Source: Syntrophomonadaceae bacterium
GTDB taxonomy: Bacteria > Bacillota > Syntrophomonadia > Syntrophomonadales > Syntrophomonadaceae
Length of the DNA: 63,547 bases
Assembly (NCBI GenBank): GCA_012729835.1
Contig: JAAYCK010000157.1
Span: 1 to 63,547, forward strand
Reading direction: 5' to 3'
The notes under the pieces are model-generated. The model was given only the letters and a program-made list of their open reading frames with translations, was not told the DNA's origin and made no database searches. A program made the position numbers and the translations under genes. Below, one piece after another: positions 10,158-18,001 of the stretch; positions within the stretch are counted from its first letter, which is position 1, and each line of letters starts with the position of its first letter.

Positions 10158-10427
10158 ATGGATATCATGGTCATATTGATCGGACATCGGGTGGAGAGTG
10201 CCGTGAAGGTTCAGAGTGTATTGACCGAGAACGGGGATATAATCAAGACCCGCCTGGGTATCAATCGCGAGCTGACCAATGACGACGATGCTTCCGGGTT
10301 CATTTTCCTGGAGCTCTGCGGGGATCCAGACCGGATCAGGGATATGCATGAAGAGATCAATACCTTGAGTGACGTAAGAGCCGATTGCATGAGAATGGAT
10401 CTTCCGGGCTGTTCATGTGAAAGATAG
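10158..10427 (+). CDS. TM1266-like small protein (iron-only hydrogenase regulator family)
   Basis: An 89-residue protein with an ACT/ferredoxin-like layout: an N-terminal strand, a helix VESAVKVQSVLTENGDII, then KTRLGIN, a hydrophobic strand ASGFIFLELCG, a second helix DPDRIRDMHEEINTL and a last strand VRADCMRMDL. This matches the TM1266 family, usually encoded beside [FeFe]-hydrogenase maturation genes and annotated as a putative hydrogenase system regulator. The strong site AAGGAGG precedes its ATG. No hydrogenase gene is adjacent; it sits alone with its own terminator. The function is not established, and assignment rests on pattern and length. Confidence 0.7.
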   Translation: MDIMVILIGHRVESAVKVQSVLTENGDIIKTRLGINRELTNDDDASGFIFLELCGDPDRIRDMHEEINTLSDVRADCMRMDLPGCSCER

Positions 10428-10451
10428 GCGATAGACGCTTAGTGAGTCACG

Positions 10452-10500
10452 GGACGGTTCTTCCGACTCATAATGAGTTCCAGGAACCGTCCTGTTTTTT
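10452..10500 (+). terminator. Rho-independent terminator
   Basis: Stem GGACGGTTC/GAACCGTCC (10452-10460 and 10484-10492), with a second inner pairing ACTCAT/ATGAGT in the loop, followed by TGTTTTTTG. It lies 25 bp after the TM1266-like gene. Confidence 0.9.
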
Positions 10501-10619
10501 GTTATACTATAGAAAATATGCTCTATTCCATAAATATGGCATGAGCTAAGGGATAAAGACTACATGAAGCGCCCCAGGGAAGCGATTGTTTTTATTTTAC
10601 TAATCACGGAGGTGGAATA

Positions 10620-12557
10620 ATGAGTGAACTATCACATCTAATGCAACCTATAAGCATCAAATCAATGGAAGTCCCGAACCGTCTGGTCATGCCGCCGATG
10701 GGTACTGGTCTTGCTCATCGGGATGGTACGGTTAGTAAGGCAAATCTAGCCTATCTGGAACGGAGAGCACAGGGCGGAGCCGGGCTTATAATCACCGAAA
10801 TCACCTCGGTACATCCACAAGGCACTGCTGCTCCGGGAACGATATGTGCCTACGATGATTCCTTTATTCCCGGATTGGTCCAAATGGTTGAGGTCGTTCA
10901 TGCTCGTGGAGGCAAGATCGCCATGCAGCTCCACCATGCCGGTAGGGAAAGCTTCTATCAACTGCAGAAGGGGCAGGCACTCGGGCCTTCTGCCGTACCC
11001 AGTTTAGTATACGGAATGAAGCCCAACGAAATGAATGAGGATGATATTCTTGCCGTGGTCCAGGCCTTTGGGAGCGCGGCGCTGAGGGCGAAAAAGGCCG
11101 GCTTTGATGCAGTTGAACTGCATGCCGCCCATGGCTATCTGCTTATGCAGTTCCTTTCCGCTCATGCCAACCAGCGCAGCGACAAATACGGCGGTGATCT
11201 GGGACAGAGGGCTCGCTTTATTGTGGAGTGTCTCCGGGAGGTTAGGAAGCAGACCGGGGAGGATTTCCCGATATCAATCAGGATCTCCGGTGAGGAAATG
11301 ATTAAAAACGGTTATAGCATCGAAGATATGATACATATCGTACCCCAATTCGTAGAAGCCGGCGCCGACATGCTGCATGTTTCATTCGGGACTCACGGTA
11401 CCCCGGGCGGTATGACCTGTGCTCCGGTAGAATATGAACCGGGATTTAAGATCGCTCTGGCCCGCCGGATCAAAGATGTGGTCGAGGTGCCGGTAATAGG
11501 GGTGGGCAGATTTACGGACCCGGTTATGATTAATGAGGCTATCGCACGGGGGGATGCCGACATGATCGCGGTGGGTCGTCAGCATCTCAGCGATCCGGAT
11601 TTTTTGACCAATGCCTTAAATGGTAAAGGTGAGGCTACCCTTACCTGCCTGGCCTGTAATCAGGGCTGTATAGAACGTCTGGCTTTTGAGCAGAAGAGTG
11701 TTCGCTGTGCGATCAATCCCGAAACCGGGCAGGAACTGATCTACCCCCGGGAAAAAGTACCGAACCAACGGCGGGTATGGGTAATCGGCGGCGGACCGGC
11801 AGGACTTACTGCAGCGTCTGAAGCAGCCCGGCTGGGTCACCAGGTGACTTTATTCGAGAAAGGTGAACAGGTGGGGGGGCAAGTCCTGCTGGCAGCCCGG
11901 GCACCTTATAAAGAACCCTATGGCCGTTTCATCGAACAATTGGCTGCACGGGCCACAAAGCACGGAGCTGTGATCAAAACCGCCCAGGAGATAACAGAAG
12001 CTGATCTGGACCCGCAATCACTTGATATGATTATTGTGGCCAGCGGGGGACAAAATGCAAAACTTGACATCCCCGGAGCCGAGCTACCCCTGGTATGTGA
12101 CGCATGGACATTACTAAAGGGAGAGACCCCGGTAGGCCAGAAGGTCGTAGTCATCGGGGGAGGCCTTATCGGCATGGAAGCCGCTGATTACCTATACGCA
12201 CACGGAGCTCAAGAGGTAATGGTAATCGAAGCCCAGCCCCAGTCTCCGGTTTTAAAACTTACTTCACACGGCTATATGCTGCATAAGCGCATGCGTCAGG
12301 CCGGTTTCAGACTGGCTACAGATACCCGGCTCAAGGAGATTGAAAGCGATGGAATTATAATAGAACATGATGGCAACGAAGAGCGAATATCGCTAGACCA
12401 GGTGGTAGTTGCCGTCGGCACGCAGCCGATCGATAATCTTAAGGCCGCGGCAGAAGCCAGAGGTATAACTTGTGCTGTAGTAGGCGACGCCGTTGCTACC
12501 CGCAGAATAATTGAGGCGGTTGAGGAAGGCGCCCGGGCTGCTTGGGAGATCAATTAA
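10620..12557 (+). CDS. Fe-S flavoprotein oxidoreductase of the 2,4-dienoyl-CoA reductase / old yellow enzyme family
   Basis: A 645-residue three-part enzyme. Residues 1-330 form an FMN-binding TIM barrel with MPPMGTG, HHAGRE and HAAHGYLLMQFLS. Cysteines C343, C346, C350 and C363 follow the 4Fe-4S pattern of FadH. Residues 385-645 hold an FAD site (VIGGGPAGLTAASEA) and an NAD(P)H site (VVVIGGGLIGMEAADYL). Relatives reduce enoate or dienoyl-CoA substrates using NAD(P)H. In a butyrate- or fatty-acid-oxidising anaerobe a role in unsaturated acyl-CoA metabolism is plausible, but the substrate cannot be read from sequence. It has a good GGAGGTGG site and probably shares a transcript with yqeG. Confidence 0.92.
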   Translation: MSELSHLMQPISIKSMEVPNRLVMPPMGTGLAHRDGTVSKANLAYLERRAQGGAGLIITEITSVHPQGTAAPGTICAYDDSFIPGLVQMVEVVHARGGKIAMQLHHAGRESFYQLQKGQALGPSAVPSLVYGMKPNEMNEDDILAVVQAFGSAALRAKKAGFDAVELHAAHGYLLMQFLSAHANQRSDKYGGDLGQRARFIVECLREVRKQTGEDFPISIRISGEEMIKNGYSIEDMIHIVPQFVEAGADMLHVSFGTHGTPGGMTCAPVEYEPGFKIALARRIKDVVEVPVIGVGRFTDPVMINEAIARGDADMIAVGRQHLSDPDFLTNALNGKGEATLTCLACNQGCIERLAFEQKSVRCAINPETGQELIYPREKVPNQRRVWVIGGGPAGLTAASEAARLGHQVTLFEKGEQVGGQVLLAARAPYKEPYGRFIEQLAARATKHGAVIKTAQEITEADLDPQSLDMIIVASGGQNAKLDIPGAELPLVCDAWTLLKGETPVGQKVVVIGGGLIGMEAADYLYAHGAQEVMVIEAQPQSPVLKLTSHGYMLHKRMRQAGFRLATDTRLKEIESDGIIIEHDGNEERISLDQVVVAVGTQPIDNLKAAAEARGITCAVVGDAVATRRIIEAVEEGARAAWEIN

Positions 12558-12590
12558 CCACTGATAATTTTTTTAAATAAGGAGAAACCG

Positions 12591-13109
12591 GTGAAAGCAC
12601 ATGAAAAGCGCCTGCTCGCCAAACTTTTCCCTGATTTATATGTGGAAACCATATTGGATGTCCCGCTTGATGAATTGATGGCTCGTGGTATCCGGGCATT
12701 TATCATCGATTTGGACAATACTACAACCCATTGGAACAGCAATGATCTGAGCACGGAAGTACAAGAGTGGTTTGCCCGCCTTAAGGAGTTGGAGATGAAA
12801 GCCTGTTTCCTCTCGAACAACCGGGAACAAAGGGTTATGGCTGTGGCTGCCAGCTTGGACCTGCCTTATGTCTTTCGGGCTCAAAAGCCGCGTAGGGGAG
12901 GTTACCGCCAGGCCATGGAAGTGATGGGGTCAGACCTGTTATCAACCGCCGTGATCGGAGACCAGATCTACACGGATATTCTCGGGGGCAATCGTACTGG
13001 GCTGTATACTATCCTGGTCAAGCCGATACATACTCGTGAATTTATGGGCACTAAGATATCACGGATGTTTGAAGGACCGGTATTGTGGCGCATCCGCCGA
13101 GGGAATTAA
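12591..13109 (+). CDS. YqeG family HAD-IIIA phosphatase
   Basis: A 172-residue HAD-superfamily phosphatase. Motif I is IIDLDNTTTHW, motif II is FLSNNREQR, motif III is the lysine in AQKPRRGGY, and motif IV is VIGDQIYTDILGGN. YqeG of Firmicutes usually neighbours aroE and yqeH, and here too the next gene is aroE. The physiological substrate is not known; related proteins dephosphorylate phosphatidylglycerophosphate. The start is GTG at 12591, chosen because AAGGAG lies upstream at proper spacing; a nearby in-frame ATG at 12600 is further from it. Confidence 0.92.
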   Translation: MKAHEKRLLAKLFPDLYVETILDVPLDELMARGIRAFIIDLDNTTTHWNSNDLSTEVQEWFARLKELEMKACFLSNNREQRVMAVAASLDLPYVFRAQKPRRGGYRQAMEVMGSDLLSTAVIGDQIYTDILGGNRTGLYTILVKPIHTREFMGTKISRMFEGPVLWRIRRGN

Positions 13110-13155
13110 CCAGAGACGGGGTAAATTCACCCTGATTAACACGGATTGGTTAACT

Positions 13156-13545
13156 GAATTGCGAGTTTGACATAAGATGCGCAATAAGGATTTTTTTAAT
13201 TAGCCACAGATGAACACAGATGGACACAGATTATATGTACAATGGCATTAATAATTATGCGAAGCAATCCCAACGTGTCATTTCCGTGAAAACTCGCATA
13301 CTTGTCATTGTTATAAAAACCCTCGTCTTTGTCTTTGCGAGGACCCGGCACTCAGGGAAGCCAAATATAAACGGCTACTTAATATGCATTACTATAATAG
13401 ACTGAAACTAATTTATTGAGTGCCGGGGACGCGGCAATCTTCCCCGGGGGTTTATAGCTTAAAGATTGCTTCGCTGCGCTCGCAATGACAGGACGGGGTC
13501 CTTCAAATCTAATCTGTGTGAATCTGTGTTAATCTGTGGCAATAA
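13156..13545. repeat. Dispersed repeat with CACAGAT inverted ends
   Basis: A non-coding unit between yqeG and aroE. Its left end at 13201-13233 has three CACAGAT words (ACAGATGAACACAGATGGAC) and its right end at 13508-13545 has three words in the opposite orientation (AATCTGTGTGAATCTGTGTT), making an imperfect inverted terminal repeat of about 33 bp. Inside is a second inverted repeat CCCGGCACTCA/TGAGTGCCGGG (13344-13354 and 13417-13427) and a TTCGCTGCGCTCGCAATGAC word. The segment 13156-13447 recurs almost unchanged at 63284-63547. It has no coding capacity and resembles a MITE-like or REP-like element. Confidence 0.85.
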
Positions 13546-13624
13546 ATCGTATTCCTGACCCAGCTCTGTTGCACATCATATCTCAACTGCGAAAGTTGAG
13601 CTAATCATAAAGGGGGGCTGAACA

Positions 13625-14488
13625 ATGGAGATAAATACGGAGACCAAGGTTTTGGGTCTGCTGGGTAATCCCCTGGGGCACAGCCTGTCCCCCCTGATGC
13701 ACAATGCATTTTTTCTCAAGGCGGGATTGAACTGCGTTTACCTTCCATTTCAAGTGCCACCCGATGACTTGGCCAGAGCAGTGGAAGGCATACGTGCCTT
13801 AAACATCACCGGGGTGAATGTTACTATTCCCTTTAAGGAAAGCGTTATCCCATATCTGGACGAACTATCTCCAACTGCAGAATCCTGCGGTGCAGTAAAT
13901 GTGATAAAGAACCATAATGGACGACTTATAGGCTTCAATACTGATGGCACAGGCTTCATGGCCGCATTGCGTGAAGAGTCGGTGCAGGTGGAAGGGAGCC
14001 GGGTCCTCTTTATTGGGGCAGGCGGTGCTGCTAGGTCTCTGGCCCTGATCCTGGGGCAGGAGAATGCAGCACATATAGATTTTCTGGACACCGATTACCA
14101 ACGTGCCCATGCTTTATCGGAGACTTTGGGCAGCAAAAGCCATTGTACATCACGGGCTGCTCTGATGAATGACGCCAGTTTTCTGGAGTTCAGTGCCGGT
14201 TCAGATATTATTATCAATTGTTCCCCGATCGGGATGTACCCTCATGTCGACCAGTCACCGGTTAATAACCTTGACGTACTAGATACCCGGAGCGTTTTAT
14301 GCGATATTATTTATAACCCGCTGAATACCCGTTTCCTGGAAATAGGGCAGGCCAGGGGACTGAAAACCATTAATGGCCTGGGCATGTTTATCAATCAGGG
14401 GGCGTTTACCCTGGAGATTCTGCTGGGAATCACCCCGGACCGCGAGTATATGAGAAGCATCCTGGAAGCGCAGTTGGGGATGCAATAA
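13625..14488 (+). CDS. aroE: Shikimate dehydrogenase
   Basis: NADPH-dependent reduction of 3-dehydroshikimate to shikimate. The 287-residue protein has the substrate-binding GNPLGHSLSPLMHNAFF, the catalytic lysine in NVTIPFKESV, NTDGTGF, and the cofactor loop GAGGAARSLAL. The C-terminal NGLGMFINQGAFTLEIL is also conserved. It heads a run of aromatic-acid genes interleaved with pilus genes, and its stop overlaps the ATG of the prepilin gene by one base. A clear AAAGGGGGG site precedes the start. Confidence 0.96.
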   Translation: MEINTETKVLGLLGNPLGHSLSPLMHNAFFLKAGLNCVYLPFQVPPDDLARAVEGIRALNITGVNVTIPFKESVIPYLDELSPTAESCGAVNVIKNHNGRLIGFNTDGTGFMAALREESVQVEGSRVLFIGAGGAARSLALILGQENAAHIDFLDTDYQRAHALSETLGSKSHCTSRAALMNDASFLEFSAGSDIIINCSPIGMYPHVDQSPVNNLDVLDTRSVLCDIIYNPLNTRFLEIGQARGLKTINGLGMFINQGAFTLEILLGITPDREYMRSILEAQLGMQ

Positions 14489-14988
14489 TGACTTTATCGA
14501 CCAGCAATCAGGAACGGGGTTTTACATTAATAGAACTGATGGTTTTCCTGGGTTTGCTGGCAGTAGTCGTGCTCATAGCCACTCCCAGCCTCAACGGACT
14601 CCTGGAAAGGTTCAAACTTGATGCTGATGCCCGACAATTAGCCTGGATTTATAAGCAGGCCCGCCAGGATGCAGTGATCAAGGGGAAACCACAGACCATC
14701 TTTATATACCCTGCTAGCGAAGAATACCGCTGGTATTCTGATGGGAAATATCGCAATTACCGAGCCAGCAAAGGGATCGATATTGCTTCGGCAAATTATG
14801 CTTCATATACCCCGGGCGGTCCGCCGGCTTGTTCGTTCACCATAACCGGGGTGCCTGCGCATGCAGGTACCACAGTACTAAGAAACCAAAATGGAGATAC
14901 CCGGTATGTAATCGTGAGTGCAGTAATAGGAAGGGTGCGGGTTTCGCGCACGCCGCCTACCAATTGGACAACTGATGAAACATATTAA
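14488..14988 (+). CDS. Type IV prepilin-like protein (FimT/GspH type)
   Basis: A 166-residue minor pilin. The type III signal is QERGFTLIELMVFLGLL: cleavage after G11, F12 at +1, glutamate E16 at +5, then a hydrophobic helix to about residue 33. The central TLLERFKLDADARQLAWIYKQARQDAV-like segment, with AR-LAW-YKQAR spacing, is typical of FimT/GspH. It is translationally linked to aroE upstream and aroC downstream, so a pilus-tip component is co-transcribed with shikimate genes. The C-terminal domain is not recognisable. It may supply the H-type subunit for the pilin sets at 26.5-33 kb. Confidence 0.88.
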   Translation: MTLSTSNQERGFTLIELMVFLGLLAVVVLIATPSLNGLLERFKLDADARQLAWIYKQARQDAVIKGKPQTIFIYPASEEYRWYSDGKYRNYRASKGIDIASANYASYTPGGPPACSFTITGVPAHAGTTVLRNQNGDTRYVIVSAVIGRVRVSRTPPTNWTTDETY

Positions 14989-15011
14989 TGATACAGGGGA
15001 GGTTTAACGCA

Positions 15012-16202
15012 TTGCTCAAGTATGTTACCGCCGGCGAATCGCATGGAAAAGGTTTGATAGGAGTTATTGAAGGGTTGCCTGCCGGCGTACCAGTCAGTGA
15101 AGCTAGCATCAACGCACAGTTGGCTCGTCGCCAAAAGGGATATGGCCGGGGTGGCCGCATGAAGATCGAAAGCGACCGGGCTGAGATAATGTCAGGGGTT
15201 CGGGGAGGCCTGACTCTGGGCAGTCCGCTCAGTTTTATCATATATAATCGCGATTATGAAAACTGGCAGGAAATCATGTCCCCCGGTCATTGTGAGCGGC
15301 TAGAGGAAAGAACGGTAGAACGTCCGCGACCAGGACATGCTGACCTGGCAGGAGCCATGAAATACAACCACCGGGATATGCGCAATATACTGGAAAGAGC
15401 CAGTGCCCGGGAAACTGCGGCTCGGGTAGCTATGGGGTCTATTTGCAGCCAATTACTACAGTCATTTGATATATATATCTATAGCCAGGTTATATCGATC
15501 GGGAGTATCAGTGCAGTGCCTCGTATAGTAGATGCCGGCAACCTGAAAGAAGTCTGCGATGCGATCGAAGCTTCACCGGTCCGCTGTGCGGACGTTCAGA
15601 GCGGAGAGGCGATGATGGCTCTGATCGATTCGGCCAAACAAGAGGGTGAATCTCTGGGGGGGAGCTTCGAACTGGGTGTTCTGGGAGTGCCGCCAGGTTT
15701 GGGCAGTCACGTCAGCTGGGACACTAAACTCGATGGACGCATAGCTGGAGCTTTAACCAGTATACCTGCCATCAAGGCGGTTGAAATCGGCGAGGGCTTT
15801 GCTAATGCAGCCCGTCCTGGCTCACAGGTCCATGATCAGATATTCCTGAATGATGAGAAGCGGATATATCATCAAACCAATCGGGCGGGAGGTCTGGAGG
15901 GCGGCATAACCAATGGTGAAACCGTATGGGCCCGGGCATATATGAAGCCGATACCTACCTTGTATAAACCGCTGCAGACGGTTAATACCCGTGAGTGGCA
16001 GGGAGAAAAGGCAGTGGTTGAGCGTTCCGATATTTGTGCGGTACCAGCGGCAGCCGTAGTCGGAGAGGCCATGCTGGCCTTTGTCATGGCTCAGGCATTC
16101 CTGGAGAAATTCGGATCGGACCATGTGGGCGAAATCATAGAATCCTGGCAGCGTTATCACGCCTATTTGAAAAAGGAGTGGCAATGGGAAAAAAGAACAT
16201 AA
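15012..16202 (+). CDS. aroC: Chorismate synthase
   Basis: Converts 5-enolpyruvylshikimate-3-phosphate to chorismate using reduced FMN. The start is placed at TTG 15012, giving a protein that begins LKYVTAGESHGKGL after Met as in other AroC proteins (396 residues) and with GGGGAGG at 14996-15002, 9 nt upstream. An earlier in-frame ATG at 14988 has no ribosome site and would add 8 residues. Family motifs GESHGKGL, RPGHADLAGAMKYNH and RASARETAARVA are all intact. The 3' end overlaps aroK. No aroA (EPSP synthase) is in the window. Confidence 0.95.
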   Translation: MLKYVTAGESHGKGLIGVIEGLPAGVPVSEASINAQLARRQKGYGRGGRMKIESDRAEIMSGVRGGLTLGSPLSFIIYNRDYENWQEIMSPGHCERLEERTVERPRPGHADLAGAMKYNHRDMRNILERASARETAARVAMGSICSQLLQSFDIYIYSQVISIGSISAVPRIVDAGNLKEVCDAIEASPVRCADVQSGEAMMALIDSAKQEGESLGGSFELGVLGVPPGLGSHVSWDTKLDGRIAGALTSIPAIKAVEIGEGFANAARPGSQVHDQIFLNDEKRIYHQTNRAGGLEGGITNGETVWARAYMKPIPTLYKPLQTVNTREWQGEKAVVERSDICAVPAAAVVGEAMLAFVMAQAFLEKFGSDHVGEIIESWQRYHAYLKKEWQWEKRT

Positions 16203-16705
16203 TTTTAGTGGGATTCATGGGTACAGGCAAGAGTACCGTCGGATGGCGCCTGGCCCAAAGACTTCACATGGATTTTATCGATATGGATAAAGAGATCGAA
16301 AGGATCACTGGCCTGACCGTGAGTGATTTCTTCCGACGTCACGGGGAGGTTCGTTTCCGTTCAGAGGAAAGGGTTCTGGCCGCCAAGCTTGCCCAGAAGG
16401 AAAATATGGTGATTGCGACTGGCGGAGGGGTAGTTCTCCAGCAAGAAAACATCCAGGCGCTGGGGAGCAGTGGTATCATTATTCGTTTGGAAGCCTCACC
16501 GGAAGAGATACTGAATCGTGTAAATCGTAAAAAGGGCACCCGACCATTATTGAACCGGACGATGAATGCCGAAGATATCAGCGCAATACTGGATAAACGC
16601 GAACCGCTCTATGCCTGTGCCCGCTATCGGGTCTATACCAGCGGTAAGGATGTAGAGGAAGTAGTAAACGAGATCATGGATATACTCAAGCAGGAAGACA
16701 GGTGA
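16184..16705 (+). CDS. aroK: Shikimate kinase
   Basis: ATP-dependent phosphorylation of shikimate at the 3-hydroxyl. The protein is 173 residues. The P-loop is GFMGTGKSTVGWRLA; the shikimate-binding residues are in DFIDMDKEIE, FRRHGEVRFRSEE and the GGG of ATGGGVV; the LID arginine is in GTRPLLN. The ATG at 16184 follows AAAGGAG and overlaps the aroC end by 19 bases. Longer readings starting further upstream run inside aroC and have no support. Confidence 0.95.
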   Translation: MGKKNIILVGFMGTGKSTVGWRLAQRLHMDFIDMDKEIERITGLTVSDFFRRHGEVRFRSEERVLAAKLAQKENMVIATGGGVVLQQENIQALGSSGIIIRLEASPEEILNRVNRKKGTRPLLNRTMNAEDISAILDKREPLYACARYRVYTSGKDVEEVVNEIMDILKQEDR

Positions 16706-16709
16706 GAAA

Positions 16710-17798
16710 ATGCTGGAATTAGCAGTTGAACTGGGACCACGCTCTTATAATATTTCGATAGAGAACAACCTCTTATCAGCCTGCGGTCGTTTAGCCCGTG
16801 GCTTGAATAGTAATGAAAAGGCTCTGCTGGTCAGTAATCCTAAAGTTTTTAACCTTTATGGGAATGCCGTGGCCGACGCCCTTGATGCCGCCGGATTTGA
16901 AATAACCGTGGCATTAATGCCTGACGGTGAGGAATACAAGAACCTGGAGATTGCCAGTGAAGTGCTGGATGCTGCGGTAGGGGCGCGCCTGGAGCGAGGC
17001 AGTCTGCTCTTTGCTCTGGGGGGCGGCGTAGTAGGCGACCTGGCCGGTTTTGTAGCGGCAATATACCAGCGCGGGATCGATTTTATCCAGATCCCTACCA
17101 CTCTTTTAGCCCAGGTTGACAGTAGCGTGGGCGGCAAGGTCGCAGTTAATCATCCGCAGGGCAAAAACCTTATCGGAGCTTTTCATCAACCCCGGGCCGT
17201 CATCATAGATCCTCTGACTCTGAATACCCTGGAAGATAGAGATTACCTCAGCGGTTTGGGCGAGGTAGTGAAGTATGGCATAATATATGATAGTCAGTTT
17301 TTTGAGTTTTTGGAGGATTATGCTGACAACATTGCCCAGCGGGACAATGAAACCATTGCCCAGCTGATTTATCATTCGTGCCGCATCAAAAGCGAGATAG
17401 TGGCTCAGGATGAGCGAGAGGCCGGCCTAAGGGCCATCTTGAATCTGGGTCATACCTTTGGCCATGCGGTTGAAACCCTGACCGGTTATGGCACCCACCG
17501 GCACGGAGAAGCTGTGGTTATGGGCACTCGAGCTGCTGCCCATTTGGCAGCAGATCTGGGATATATCACCGAGGGTGAACGACAGAGGATCAGCAGGTTA
17601 TATAAACGGCTTAAACTTGATTTCACCTTCCCGGAACTTGATCCAAGCCAGGTATATCAGTCCATGTTGGGCGACAAGAAAGTAAGCGGACAGAAGTTGC
17701 GATTGGTACTGCCCCGGGGAATAGGGCGCTATGTGATCATCGATGATCCGGGTCAGGACAGGCTGATGTATGCAGCCATAATAGCTCAACAAGAGTAA
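16710..17798 (+). CDS. aroB: 3-dehydroquinate synthase
   Basis: NAD- and metal-dependent cyclisation of DAHP to 3-dehydroquinate. The 362-residue protein has GGGVVGDLAGFVAA, the IPTTLLAQVDSSVGGKVAVN stretch, the metal ligands in GEVVKYGII (glutamate), LNLGHTFGHAVE (histidine) and HGEAVVMG (histidine). It is 4 bp downstream of aroK, in the same operon. Length is normal. Confidence 0.96.
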   Translation: MLELAVELGPRSYNISIENNLLSACGRLARGLNSNEKALLVSNPKVFNLYGNAVADALDAAGFEITVALMPDGEEYKNLEIASEVLDAAVGARLERGSLLFALGGGVVGDLAGFVAAIYQRGIDFIQIPTTLLAQVDSSVGGKVAVNHPQGKNLIGAFHQPRAVIIDPLTLNTLEDRDYLSGLGEVVKYGIIYDSQFFEFLEDYADNIAQRDNETIAQLIYHSCRIKSEIVAQDEREAGLRAILNLGHTFGHAVETLTGYGTHRHGEAVVMGTRAAAHLAADLGYITEGERQRISRLYKRLKLDFTFPELDPSQVYQSMLGDKKVSGQKLRLVLPRGIGRYVIIDDPGQDRLMYAAIIAQQE

Positions 17799-17811
17799 GG
17801 AGGCAGAAAAC

Positions 17812-18000
17812 ATGAACATCAGAGAAGCTCTGGAAATAGCCGTCAAAGATGAGGCCCAGGCAGTAAAATTCTATAAGGACCTGGTTGGTAAGGCCGAGGA
17901 TCCTGAAACCAGAGTGATGCTGGAGCAGATCGCCCGGGAAGAGGAAGGCCATTTAAAGCGCATCAGCGACCGGTTGAAAGCTATTAAATTGTTGGGGTAG
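17812..18000 (+). CDS. Two-helix ferritin-like protein (half rubrerythrin domain)
   Basis: A 62-residue protein with AAGGAGG before its ATG and a 13-bp gap after aroB. It predicts two helices: residues 3-25 with E14 and Y21 (KDEAQAVKFYKDL) and residues 32-56 with an E-x-x-H pair, E44 and H47 (REEEGHLKRI). A full ferritin/rubrerythrin diiron site uses two such helix pairs, so this is half a four-helix bundle and could rebuild the site as a homodimer, as encapsulated ferritins do. A C-terminal signal for encapsulin loading is not visible. The role in oxygen or iron handling is inferred. Confidence 0.8.
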   Translation: MNIREALEIAVKDEAQAVKFYKDLVGKAEDPETRVMLEQIAREEEGHLKRISDRLKAIKLLG

Positions 18001-18001
18001 G

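Noticed and set aside
9882-10349. A 155-codon leftward reading frame across the NUDIX/TM1266-like gap
   Set aside because: It overlaps both the NUDIX start and most of the TM1266-like gene, which has a strong AAGGAGG site and a family match; the leftward frame has no ribosome site and no recognisable motif.
13201-13545. CACAGAT arrays as a CRISPR array
   Set aside because: The repeated word is only about 7-9 bp with irregular 1-5 nt spacing, arrays have three to five units, and no cas gene is present.
16034-16183. An upstream extension of shikimate kinase inside aroC
   Set aside because: The extra 50 residues are the aroC sequence read in another frame; ATG 16184 has AAAGGAG and gives the usual AroK length.
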